This document shows positions 1 through 5,569 of a DNA stretch of 8,997 nucleotides, one piece after another. How positions within the stretch are numbered: the first letter of the stretch is position 1; the number at the start of each line of letters is the position of its first letter. The notes beneath the pieces are model-generated. The model did not search any database. It was not told where the DNA came from and was given only the letters and a program-made list of their open reading frames with translations. This stretch comes from Acidobacteriota bacterium. Lineage in GTDB: Bacteria; Acidobacteriota; Vicinamibacteria; Vicinamibacterales; UBA2999. The stretch covers positions 1 to 8,997 of the forward strand of contig JABFRY010000256.1 in NCBI GenBank assembly GCA_013140955.1. Direction: 5' to 3'. Position numbers and translations under genes: made by a program.

Positions 1-1
1 C

Positions 2-259
2 CACCATGCACCGGATGCGAGAGCCGACATCTACTCGCTGGGCGCGGTGCTCTACACCATGCTCGCCGGCTACGGGCCCGTGCGCCGCGCCGGCATCGGA
101 CCGGCCCTCGAGGCCGACACCACGCTCGATGCCGAACTCAAGGACATCCTGCTCGTTGCCCTGCACGACGAGCATGACCAGCGCTACGCGTCTGCCACGG
201 CCTTCAGGGAGGGGCTCGCCGCGTACCTCGAGCGTATCTGGCCAGGCCGATCGTGGTAG
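2..259 (+). CDS. Serine/threonine protein kinase, C-terminal fragment
   Basis: This is the last 85 codons of a gene that begins before the window, read in frame 2. The fragment opens with ADIYSLGAVLYTMLAG, the subdomain IX region of Hanks-type Ser/Thr kinases: the invariant Asp followed by the Y-S-L-G helix. It then shows a helical C-lobe ending in a segment like RYASATAFREGLAAYL, the usual subdomain XI end (Arg-Tyr/Phe-x-s-A-x-x-h). The catalytic loop, DFG and glycine-rich motifs lie outside the window, so activity cannot be judged. The protein stops about 12 residues after the kinase fold. It therefore has no C-terminal membrane segment or sensor domain, unlike many bacterial Pkn kinases, although an N-terminal addition is possible. 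The next gene starts 35 nt downstream on the same strand. Family assignment is fairly secure; substrate and role are unknown. Confidence 0.75.
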   Translation, partial: HHAPDARADIYSLGAVLYTMLAGYGPVRRAGIGPALEADTTLDAELKDILLVALHDEHDQRYASATAFREGLAAYLERIWPGRSW

Positions 260-282
260 CACGGCGCGACTCCCACGCGCGG

Positions 283-288
283 TATGCT
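283..288 (+). promoter_or_regulatory. Candidate -10 box (TATGCT) placed for a leaderless transcript
   Basis: TATGCT matches TATAAT at four of six positions and ends 6 nt before the ATG at 295, where no Shine-Dalgarno sequence is visible. A start site 6-7 nt downstream would fall on or next to the A of the ATG, giving a leaderless mRNA. No convincing -35 box is visible. The surrounding string GGTATGCTCCCGCC resembles GGTATAATCCGCCGC before the amidohydrolase start at 2846. This is inferred from spacing only. Confidence 0.35.
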
Positions 289-294
289 CCCGCC

Positions 295-1050
295 ATGCGC
301 ATCATCGTCACGGTCCTCGTTGCCCTGATGCTTGCTGGCGCGTCCCTCTCGGCAGACGACGTGCACGTGATGAGTGCCGGCGCCGTGGAGCCCGGGCTCG
401 TCCGGGCGGCGGCCGCGTTCGAGTCGGCCACCGGTCACCGCGTGATCATCCGCTTCGGCACCGGCCCGCAGTTGTCTGCCCGTCTGCAGGCGAACGAGGA
501 CGCCGATGTCCTCATTGCCCCGGCAGGCGTGATGACCACGGCGGCCGGTCTCGGACGTATCGACCAGGCCACGCGGGCCGCCGTTGGACGGGTGGGCGTG
601 GGCATCGTGCTGCGCGCCAGCGCCGATCCGGTGGACGTGGATACGCCGGAGGCGCTTCGGGCCGCGCTGCTCGAGGCCGCCACGGTGGTCTTCAATCGCG
701 CGTCCACCGGCCAGTACATCGAGCGGCTGATCGAGCGGCTGGGCGTCGCCGCCGAGGTGCAGGGCAAGGCCGTGCGGACCGACACGGGCGAGGCCGTGAT
801 GGAGCGCATCGCGTCGGGCGCTGGCCGCGAGATCGGGTTTGGCGCCATCACCGAGATCCGGATGCTGGCATCGATGGGCATCCGTCTCGCCGGTCCGCTG
901 CCCGCGGCCGTGCAGAACTTCACCACCTATGACGTGGCGGCCCTCACGGCCTCGCGCGCACCGGCCGCTGGCGCGGCGCTGATCGCCTACCTGCGCGGAG
1001 ACGAGGGCCAGCGCGAACTGCAGGCCGGGGGCGTCGAGCCGGCACGCTGA
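295..1050 (+). CDS. ModA-like periplasmic substrate-binding protein (orphan)
   Basis: The 251-residue product begins with a clear signal peptide: MRIIVTVLVALMLAGASLSA, with likely cleavage after Ala20. I chose ATG 295 over the in-frame upstream GTG at 253 because the signal peptide starts here and the longer form would overlap the kinase stop. The mature part follows the type II binding-protein pattern of molybdate/anion-binding ModA relatives. Visible blocks are VMSAGAVEPGL near the N-terminus (25-35), FGTGPQL (54-60), ADVLIAPAGVM (70-80), the hinge-region ASTGQYIERLIERLGV (136-151) and TDTGEAVMERIASG (162-175). Length fits the family (about 230-260). No permease or ATPase gene is visible: the neighbours are a kinase and a convergent amidohydrolase. 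It is therefore an orphan that may bind an anion or small organic acid rather than molybdate. The fold is fairly certain; the ligand is not known. Confidence 0.8.
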   Translation: MRIIVTVLVALMLAGASLSADDVHVMSAGAVEPGLVRAAAAFESATGHRVIIRFGTGPQLSARLQANEDADVLIAPAGVMTTAAGLGRIDQATRAAVGRVGVGIVLRASADPVDVDTPEALRAALLEAATVVFNRASTGQYIERLIERLGVAAEVQGKAVRTDTGEAVMERIASGAGREIGFGAITEIRMLASMGIRLAGPLPAAVQNFTTYDVAALTASRAPAAGAALIAYLRGDEGQRELQAGGVEPAR

Positions 1051-1142
1051 CGCCATTCGCGCCACGCCGCGCGCCGCATGGTCACGCGCGTCCAGGCCGC
1101 CGCGCGCCCGTGTTCACATCGCGCCGGCGATCTGGGGTCAGG

Positions 1143-2846
1143 TCAGTTGGGGGCGAGAACGCCGTCGCGCTCGAACACGACCGAGCCCCCGACCATCGTC
1201 AGCAGCACGTCGGCGTCGCGCACGCGGGTCGGCGGTGCGGTGAGGAGGTCCTCGCTCAGCACGACCAGGTCCGCCAGCTTGCCCGCCTCGATCGAGCCCT
1301 TCGTGCCTTCCTCGAACGTCAGCCAGGCGTTGCCCATGGTGCTCGCGCGCAGGGCCTCTTCGCGGGTGATGCGCTGCTCCGGCCCGAACACGCCGCCCGA
1401 GATCGTGTCGCGTGTCACGAAGTGGTAGATCGTCCAGAGCGGCGGGTACGGAATGACCCCGGCGTCGGTGCCCGAGGACACCGGGAGCCCGGCATCGAGA
1501 TAGAGGCGCATGGGCGTGACGAGCGACGCGCGCTCCGGGCCCCAGTACTGCACGAGGCTTGGCCCGGCGACATAGAGGTGGTTCTGTGCCGAGATGCCGA
1601 GGCCGAGGGCCTTCAGGCGCGGGAGGTGGTCGGGCCTCCCGACGAAGGCATGTTCAACCGCCCATCGCCGTTCCTGGATCGGCCGATCCCGATTGGCGGC
1701 CTCATAGGCGTCGAGCACCTGGTCGATGGCCGCGTCGCCGACGGCATGCGTGAAGACGCGCCAGCCCTCGCCGTGCAACGCGCGGACGATGGCGGTGTAG
1801 CGGTCGGCTGGCACGGTCTGCAGGCCGCGGAAGGTGCCGGCCTCGCCCCAGGGCTCGGCATACGGCGTGCGCATGAAGCCGCCCTCGAACCCGCCGTCCA
1901 CCGCGAGCTTCACCCCGCCGATCCGCAGGCGCTCGTCGCCCGTGTCGGGTGAGAGCCCGGTCGCGCGGAGCCACGCGAGCGCGCCGGCGGCATCCACATC
2001 CGCCGGCGGCCGCAGGAGCGCGCTCACCCGCATCGTCAGCAGGCCCCGCTCCTGCATGGTGCGCAGCAGCTGGTACTCGTCGCCCGAGATGCCCGGATGG
2101 CGCACGCTGGTGAGCCCGGCGGCGTGCAGCTGGCGGTACTCGGCCACCCTGGCGGCGATGCGGTCCTCCAGGCTGCGCGCCGGGGGCGCCGGCAGCCTCA
2201 CCAGGCGCCTGGCGGTGTCCACGAGTTCGCCGTTCAGCGAGCCGTCAGGATAGCGAGTGATCCGCCCGCCTGGGGGTTCGGGGGTCGCCTCGGTGATGTT
2301 CCACTGCCGCAGGGCGGCGCTGTTGAGGATGTACTCGTGTCCGCCCCGGACGAGGACCACCGGGTGCGAGGGCGCCACGCGGTCCAGATCGAGGCGCAGC
2401 GGCAGGCGCTGCTCGCGCAGCTGGGCCTCGTGCCAGTCGCTGTTGGACACCACGAGCGTGCCGGTCGGGGTGCTCGCCACGCGCGCGGCGAGCTGCGCGT
2501 AGACGTCGTCGAGCGACCGGGCGCGCGAGAGATCGACGCCAGGCCCTCCGCCCGGGTTGTGCAGGTGGTTGTCGGCGAGGCCCGGGACCATCGTCCTGCC
2601 GCGCAGGTCGATGACGCGCGTGGCCGGTCCCCGCAGGCCGAGGATGTCCTCGTTGGTCCCGACGGCGGTGAAGCGGTCTCCCGAAATGGCCACCGCCTGT
2701 GCGAGGCTGAACCGCGGGTCCACGGTGACCACCTTCGCGTTGTGCAGGATGATGTCCGGTGCCGCGCGCTGGCCGGAAAGCGTCGCGGCGAGCAGCACGA
2801 GGCCCAGTACCATCACACTCGCACGCACGTCGAATGGAGTCCGCAT
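1143..2846 (-). CDS. Secreted metal-dependent amidohydrolase (YtcJ-like, Amidohydrolase_3)
   Basis: The 567-residue protein has an N-terminal signal peptide (hydrophobic stretch about residues 11-24, likely cleavage near SGQRA), so it acts outside the cytoplasm. The mature start, with IILHNAKVVTVDP at 32-44, is the usual small beta domain before the TIM barrel. Candidate metal or active-site residues in family order are H94-x-H96 (DNHLH), Lys313 in GVKLAVDGGF, His367 in THAVGDAAID, His399 in VEHA and Asp461 in SSGTDAG. The C-terminal GSIEAGKLADLVVL is the conserved closing motif. All expected residues are present and the length (about 550-580) is normal, so the enzyme looks intact. The family hydrolyses amides, formamides and related bonds; the substrate here is unknown. 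The gene follows the PQQ-type gene on the same strand with an 85-nt gap, and converges with the ModA-like gene (92-nt gap, no convincing terminator seen). Confidence 0.92.
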   Translation of the reverse strand: MRTPFDVRASVMVLGLVLLAATLSGQRAAPDIILHNAKVVTVDPRFSLAQAVAISGDRFTAVGTNEDILGLRGPATRVIDLRGRTMVPGLADNHLHNPGGGPGVDLSRARSLDDVYAQLAARVASTPTGTLVVSNSDWHEAQLREQRLPLRLDLDRVAPSHPVVLVRGGHEYILNSAALRQWNITEATPEPPGGRITRYPDGSLNGELVDTARRLVRLPAPPARSLEDRIAARVAEYRQLHAAGLTSVRHPGISGDEYQLLRTMQERGLLTMRVSALLRPPADVDAAGALAWLRATGLSPDTGDERLRIGGVKLAVDGGFEGGFMRTPYAEPWGEAGTFRGLQTVPADRYTAIVRALHGEGWRVFTHAVGDAAIDQVLDAYEAANRDRPIQERRWAVEHAFVGRPDHLPRLKALGLGISAQNHLYVAGPSLVQYWGPERASLVTPMRLYLDAGLPVSSGTDAGVIPYPPLWTIYHFVTRDTISGGVFGPEQRITREEALRASTMGNAWLTFEEGTKGSIEAGKLADLVVLSEDLLTAPPTRVRDADVLLTMVGGSVVFERDGVLAPN

Positions 2847-2853
2847 GCGGCGG

Positions 2854-2859
2854 ATTATA
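2854..2859 (-). promoter_or_regulatory. Consensus -10 box (TATAAT) just before the amidohydrolase ATG
   Basis: On the minus strand a perfect TATAAT ends 7 nt before the ATG at 2846. A start site at normal distance would fall at the start codon, and no Shine-Dalgarno sequence is present, so a leaderless transcript from an internal promoter is plausible. The -35 region is weak. A small inverted repeat (GCAGGC at 2868-2873 with GCCTGC at 2883-2888) lies just upstream in the 85-nt gap. TATAAT is rare by chance in DNA this GC-rich, which raises its weight, but it remains a prediction. Confidence 0.45.
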
Positions 2860-2931
2860 CCGGCCCAGCAGGCGCCCGCCGTGCCTGCGCGCCAGCCCTG
2901 ACGAAGCGCCAGCGGCCGGTGTGCCGCGGCA

Positions 2932-4614
2932 TCAGTTCGGCAGCGCGAACACGAACAGGTTGTTGGCCACCGGGCCCAGACGGCCGCGCGCCCCTCCGAG
3001 GCCGCCCCCGCCGCTGACCGCGATGTACTGCCGGCCGTTGACGGCGTAGGTGATGGGATAGCCGGTGACGGGTGAACCCAGGTTCACCTCCCACAGCACC
3101 TGGCCGGTCTCGTGATCGAGCGCGCGGAAGCGACCGGTCTGGTCGCCGCCGAATACCAGCCCGCCCCCCGTCGTCATCAGCGACGTCGTGCCGCTGGCCG
3201 CCTGCGTGTACTGCCACGCCCTGGCGCCGGTCTCCACCGAGAACGCCTGCACCGTTCCGCCTTCCGCGCCTGGCGCGGGCGTGCCCTGCATGCGGATGCC
3301 GTACAGCGACTGGAGCGACGGCCGGTCGATCGTGACCGTGACGTTGGCGCAGCCGTGCTGCAGCGGGAAGTACATCAGCCCCGTGAGTGGGCTGTACGCG
3401 CCGGATGGCCAGTTGCGCCCGCCGCCGCCTCCGGGGCACACCAGGCGCTCCTGGCCCATCGCGGTGAAGAGCACTTCGGGGTTGATCGTCACCGTGCCGG
3501 TGGTGCCATCGATGGTCTGCACGATGTTCTGGTACACGGTGGGCCTGGCCCAGAGGAACTCGCCGGTCGCACGGTCGAGCGTGTAGACCAGGCCGGTCTT
3601 GCCGGGAATGCCCGTGAGGACCCGGCGCCGTTCGCCGGGCTGGACGCGGGGATTGATCCAGGGCACCTCCGCCCGGTCGGGCGCCACGGCGGTGTCGAGC
3701 AGGATGCGCTCGTAGGGGTGGTCCAGATCCCAGTGATCCACGACGTGCTGGTAGTACCAGACGATACGCCCGGTGTCGGCATCGAGCGCCAGCGTGGAGT
3801 TGTGGTACAGGTGCGTGTTCTCGTTGCCGCCGAGCAGGAACTTCGGCGCGGGCGAACTCACCGACGTCCCGATGTAGATCAGGTTCAGCTCGGGGTCGTA
3901 GCTCGGCACCATCCACGTGCCGACATGCAGGCGCTGTTCGTAGGGAATGCTGCCCCACGTCTCGTTGCCGGGTTCGCCAGGCCCGGGAATCGTGCGGGTG
4001 CGCCACAGCTCGCGGCCCGTGCGCGCATCGTGCGCCACGATGACACAGGCCTCCGGCCCTCCCTCGGGCTCGCAGCCACGCCCGGAGATGGCCTTGCCGT
4101 TGGCGATGATCGGGCCGGACGTCTGCTGGGCGCCCTTCTGGTAGTCGAGCACCTTCGTGTCCCAGGCGAGCGCGCCGGTGCGCGCGTCGAGCGCGAAGGC
4201 GAAGTCGTCGGCGCTCGTGTCGATGATCAGATTGTCGTAGATGGCGAGGTTGCGGTTCGTCGTCGGGGTGGGGAAGTAGGTCTGCAGGTCGTCGGGGAGC
4301 TGCCGGCGATACTGCCAGTAGACGTCGCCGGTGGCCGCGTCGATGGCCTGTATCACGTCGAGCGGGTTCGGCATGAACAATACGCCGTCGTGCACGAGCG
4401 GCGTGCCCTCCTGGACTCCTGGCGCCAGCGCCCGCGACCAGACGAGCGCCAGGGACCGGACGTTGGTCCGGTTCACCTGGTCGAGCGGACTGTAGCCCCA
4501 CGCGTCCAGCGTGCGCCGCCGCTGACACCGGTGACCGACGCGATGCTCCGGGACCCCGTGTGACGTCCTGCGCCAGGCCCTGTGCCGTCGGTTGCGCGTC
4601 TCCTGGCGGTGCAC
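2932..4614 (-). CDS. PQQ-type beta-propeller dehydrogenase, 5' end disrupted (propeller part)
   Basis: The open frame encodes 560 residues. From RRRTLDAWGYSPLDQV (32-47) to the stop it is a coherent quinoprotein alcohol-dehydrogenase-like propeller, with repeated blades ending in A-x-D-x-x-T-G-x-x-x-W (for example 90-100, 141-151, 195-204, 277-286, 347-355, 458-467, 498-508). Family blocks include SGRGCEPEGGPEACVIVAHD (177-196), with a Cys181/Cys190 pair, WYYQHVVDHWDLDHPYE (286-302) and RNWPSGAYSPLTGLMYFP (400-417). No CxxCH haem site is present. Residues 1-31 of this frame are Arg/His-rich and unlike the family; its ATG at 4614 has no ribosome site and is probably not used. The real start appears to be ATG 4708 in another frame (see the separate entry), so as read the gene is frameshifted and likely a pseudogene or a sequence artefact. 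If intact, it would be a periplasmic PQQ-dependent oxidase of alcohols or aldehydes. The amidohydrolase follows on the same strand. Confidence 0.82.
   Translation of the reverse strand: MHRQETRNRRHRAWRRTSHGVPEHRVGHRCQRRRTLDAWGYSPLDQVNRTNVRSLALVWSRALAPGVQEGTPLVHDGVLFMPNPLDVIQAIDAATGDVYWQYRRQLPDDLQTYFPTPTTNRNLAIYDNLIIDTSADDFAFALDARTGALAWDTKVLDYQKGAQQTSGPIIANGKAISGRGCEPEGGPEACVIVAHDARTGRELWRTRTIPGPGEPGNETWGSIPYEQRLHVGTWMVPSYDPELNLIYIGTSVSSPAPKFLLGGNENTHLYHNSTLALDADTGRIVWYYQHVVDHWDLDHPYERILLDTAVAPDRAEVPWINPRVQPGERRRVLTGIPGKTGLVYTLDRATGEFLWARPTVYQNIVQTIDGTTGTVTINPEVLFTAMGQERLVCPGGGGGRNWPSGAYSPLTGLMYFPLQHGCANVTVTIDRPSLQSLYGIRMQGTPAPGAEGGTVQAFSVETGARAWQYTQAASGTTSLMTTGGGLVFGGDQTGRFRALDHETGQVLWEVNLGSPVTGYPITYAVNGRQYIAVSGGGGLGGARGRLGPVANNLFVFALPN
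4522..4563 (+). other. Apparent micro-inverted segment of the PQQ-type gene
   Basis: Read on the plus strand in frame 1, these bases encode LTPVTDAMLRDPV followed by TGA. PVTDAMLRDP is the conserved segment that PQQ-type alcohol dehydrogenase relatives carry just before the WRRT-x-x-x-W-G-Y-S-P-L motif. Here that WRRT counterpart (RRRTLDAWGYSPL) is on the minus strand and starts at 4521, immediately next to this segment. Turning bases 4523-4563 around in silico joins D-V from the signal-peptide frame directly to T-P-V-T-D-A-M in frame. About 14 bases (the x-P-x-D-W-L-M stretch) would still be missing before WRRT. The motif match is from recall of the family. Confidence 0.65.
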
Positions 4615-4708
4615 CCGCTATGGCCACCTCTGCGCGCACGGTCCACCACGAGAGGAGCAGCACGGCGAGCGTTCCGGACGACCAGGCCAGCCATCTGAGA
4701 CGAGTCAT
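4564..4708 (-). pseudogene. Severed signal peptide and native start of the PQQ-type gene
   Basis: ATG 4708 begins MTRLRWLAWSSGTLAVLLLS, a textbook signal peptide (basic n-region, hydrophobic core at about residues 11-21), followed by a Pro/Ala/Gln-rich linker up to about residue 48 (AQD). A strong Shine-Dalgarno sequence, GGGAGG at 4722-4717, sits 8 nt upstream, and a good promoter lies further up. This frame differs by one base from the propeller frame and becomes meaningless after 4564 (Arg/Ala-rich, no family resemblance). I read it as the true 5' end of the propeller gene, cut off by the rearrangement at 4522-4563. Without correction, translation from this start would not produce the propeller. 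Confidence 0.7.
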
Positions 4709-4747
4709 GAGGGGTCCCTCCCGCAACAGGTGTCGAATGTGTCCGGC

Positions 4748-4776
4748 ATTAAACCGCAGGGCCCTGGCCCTGGCAA
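4748..4776 (-). promoter_or_regulatory. Sigma70-like promoter of the PQQ-type gene
   Basis: On the minus strand TTGCCA (4776-4771) and TTTAAT (4753-4748) are separated by 17 nt. Each hexamer matches the consensus at five of six positions and the spacing is optimal. The predicted transcript would start near 4741, leaving a leader of about 33 nt that carries GGGAGG before ATG 4708. The -35 box lies inside the left arm of the inverted repeat at 4772-4803, so a bound regulator could block or modulate this promoter. Confidence 0.6.
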
Positions 4777-4803
4777 GGCCGCCGCGCACCCCCGAGCCTT
4801 GCC
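4772..4803. repeat. Inverted repeat GGCAAGGC-N16-GCCTTGCC in the divergent control region
   Basis: Perfect 8-bp arms at 4772-4779 and 4796-4803 are separated by 16 nt, so the arm centres are 24 bp apart. The left arm overlaps the -35 box of the minus-strand promoter. The right arm contains TTGCCT (4799-4804), which could be a -35 box for the plus-strand operon, though no good -10 follows at the right distance. It may be an operator for a dimeric regulator shared by the two divergent units, or simply back-to-back -35 elements. No regulator gene is visible nearby. Confidence 0.5.
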
Positions 4804-4865
4804 TTCGCCGGCGTGAGGATCGACACTAGACCCCGCACTGACGCATCCTGTGCCCGTGTCGTCGC

Positions 4866-4885
4866 GACCTGACCGGACCTGACCG
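4866..4885. repeat. Exact tandem 10-bp repeat (GACCTGACCG x2) before the (2Fe-2S) gene
   Basis: Two identical copies, 4866-4875 and 4876-4885, sit directly upstream of and touching the Shine-Dalgarno sequence GAGGAG (4885-4890). A 10-bp period is close to one helical turn, so it could be a regulator site or a leader element. The palindrome GTCGCGAC (4861-4868) overlaps its left edge. The repeat is seen directly; a function is not established. Confidence 0.55.
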
Positions 4886-4900
4886 AGGAGAGTGACACCG

Positions 4901-5569
4901 ATGAGCCTGATCAGACTGACCGTCAACGGTGTGCCACGTGAGGTGGACGTCGAGGACACCTCTACCCCCTTGCTCTACGTGCTGCGCAACGACCTGGGCC
5001 TCGAGGGCCCGAGGTTCGGGTGCGGCCTGAGCCAGTGCGGCGCCTGCACCGTCATCATCGGCGGCCAGGCCGTGCGCTCGTGTGTCCGGCCCGTATCCAC
5101 GGTGCAGGGCGCCGAGGTCACCACGCTCGAGGGCCTGTCGCGCGACGGTGCGCTGCACCCGCTGCAGCAGGCCTGGATCGACGAGCAGGTGCCGCAGTGC
5201 GGCTACTGCCAGAACGGCCAGCTCCTCACGGCCAAGGCGCTGCTCGACAGGAATCCGAACCCTACGGACGCCGAGATCCGCCAGGGGATGAACGGCACCC
5301 TGTGCCGGTGCATGACCTACTACCGGGTGCAGCGGGCCATCCGCCGGGCCGCCGACGCCGGGCGCTCCGCGCAGAGCGGTCCGGCCGCGGCGACGCCGGC
5401 TGGCACAGTGGCGGCTGGTACAGTGCCGGCCAGCACGCCGCAGATCATCACGCCACACGCCAGCGCGCCACACGCCAGCACCGCACAGACCAGCACCGCA
5501 CAGACCAGCACCACACAGTCCGGCACTCCAGGAATCAGCGTGCACGGCGATCGCGAGGTGCGCGCATGA
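4901..5569 (+). CDS. (2Fe-2S) subunit of a molybdenum hydroxylase (isoquinoline 1-oxidoreductase alpha-like)
   Basis: The 222-residue protein is the iron-sulfur subunit of the xanthine dehydrogenase/aldehyde oxidase family and would pass electrons from the Mo centre to an unknown acceptor. The plant-type ferredoxin domain (about 1-75) has C41-x4-C46-x2-C49 and C61. The second, helical cluster domain (about 80-152) has C100-x2-C103 and C135-x-C137 in CRCMTYYRV, with Met where relatives often have Gly. All eight cluster cysteines are present. ATG 4901 was chosen over GTG 4892 because GAGGAG at 4885-4890 is 10 nt from the ATG but only 1 nt from the GTG. Family members usually end near 150-165 residues; this one has an extra tail of about 60 residues rich in Ala, Thr, Ser, Pro and Gln, made by a 15-bp DNA repeat. 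It has no signal peptide and probably travels with the Tat-exported partner. It overlaps the next gene by ATGA. Confidence 0.93.
   Translation: MSLIRLTVNGVPREVDVEDTSTPLLYVLRNDLGLEGPRFGCGLSQCGACTVIIGGQAVRSCVRPVSTVQGAEVTTLEGLSRDGALHPLQQAWIDEQVPQCGYCQNGQLLTAKALLDRNPNPTDAEIRQGMNGTLCRCMTYYRVQRAIRRAADAGRSAQSGPAAATPAGTVAAGTVPASTPQIITPHASAPHASTAQTSTAQTSTTQSGTPGISVHGDREVRA
5398..5532 (+). repeat. Nine-unit 15-bp tandem repeat inside the (2Fe-2S) gene
   Basis: Starting at 5398, nine consecutive 15-base units can be laid out to 5532 with a common core like CCAGCAC-N2-C-N-CA. Units at 5458, 5473, 5488 and 5503 are nearly identical; the first three and the last are more diverged. The period is a multiple of three, so copy-number change would preserve the frame. 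It encodes degenerate pentapeptides (such as PHASA, PHAST, AQTST, AQTST, TQSGT) forming a flexible tail. The bases are markedly A/C-rich on the plus strand compared with the flanks. Confidence 0.8.

Noticed and set aside
184..1065. Minus-strand frame of 293 codons opposite the ModA-like gene
   Set aside because: Antisense shadow; the plus-strand product has a signal peptide and recognisable binding-protein blocks.
1051..1142. Possible terminator between the convergent ModA-like and amidohydrolase genes
   Set aside because: Only a weak CGCGCG/CGCGCG pairing (1068-1073 with 1085-1090) and no T tract on either strand; not distinguishable from GC-rich background.
3112..4563. A 483-codon plus-strand frame opposite the PQQ-type gene
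   Set aside because: Composition is that of an antisense shadow (Arg/Val/Gly/Ala-rich). Only its last 13 codons resemble a real protein, and these are explained by the inverted segment, not by a separate gene.
4524..4614. ATG 4614 as the true start of the PQQ-type protein
   Set aside because: No ribosome site, a first 31 residues that are Arg/His-rich with no signal peptide, and a much better start at 4708 in another frame.
4826..5545. Minus-strand product beginning with repeats such as GAGLC GAGLC GAGVW, like a pentapeptide-repeat protein
   Set aside because: The five-residue periodicity is a by-product of the 15-bp DNA repeat in the (2Fe-2S) gene read backwards; the rest of the frame is an antisense shadow.
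5020..5565. Extending the Mo-binding subunit upstream to 5020 for a 982-residue protein
   Set aside because: The added part is an out-of-frame reading of the (2Fe-2S) gene; ATG 5566 has a ribosome site, an ATGA overlap and a Tat signal right after it.
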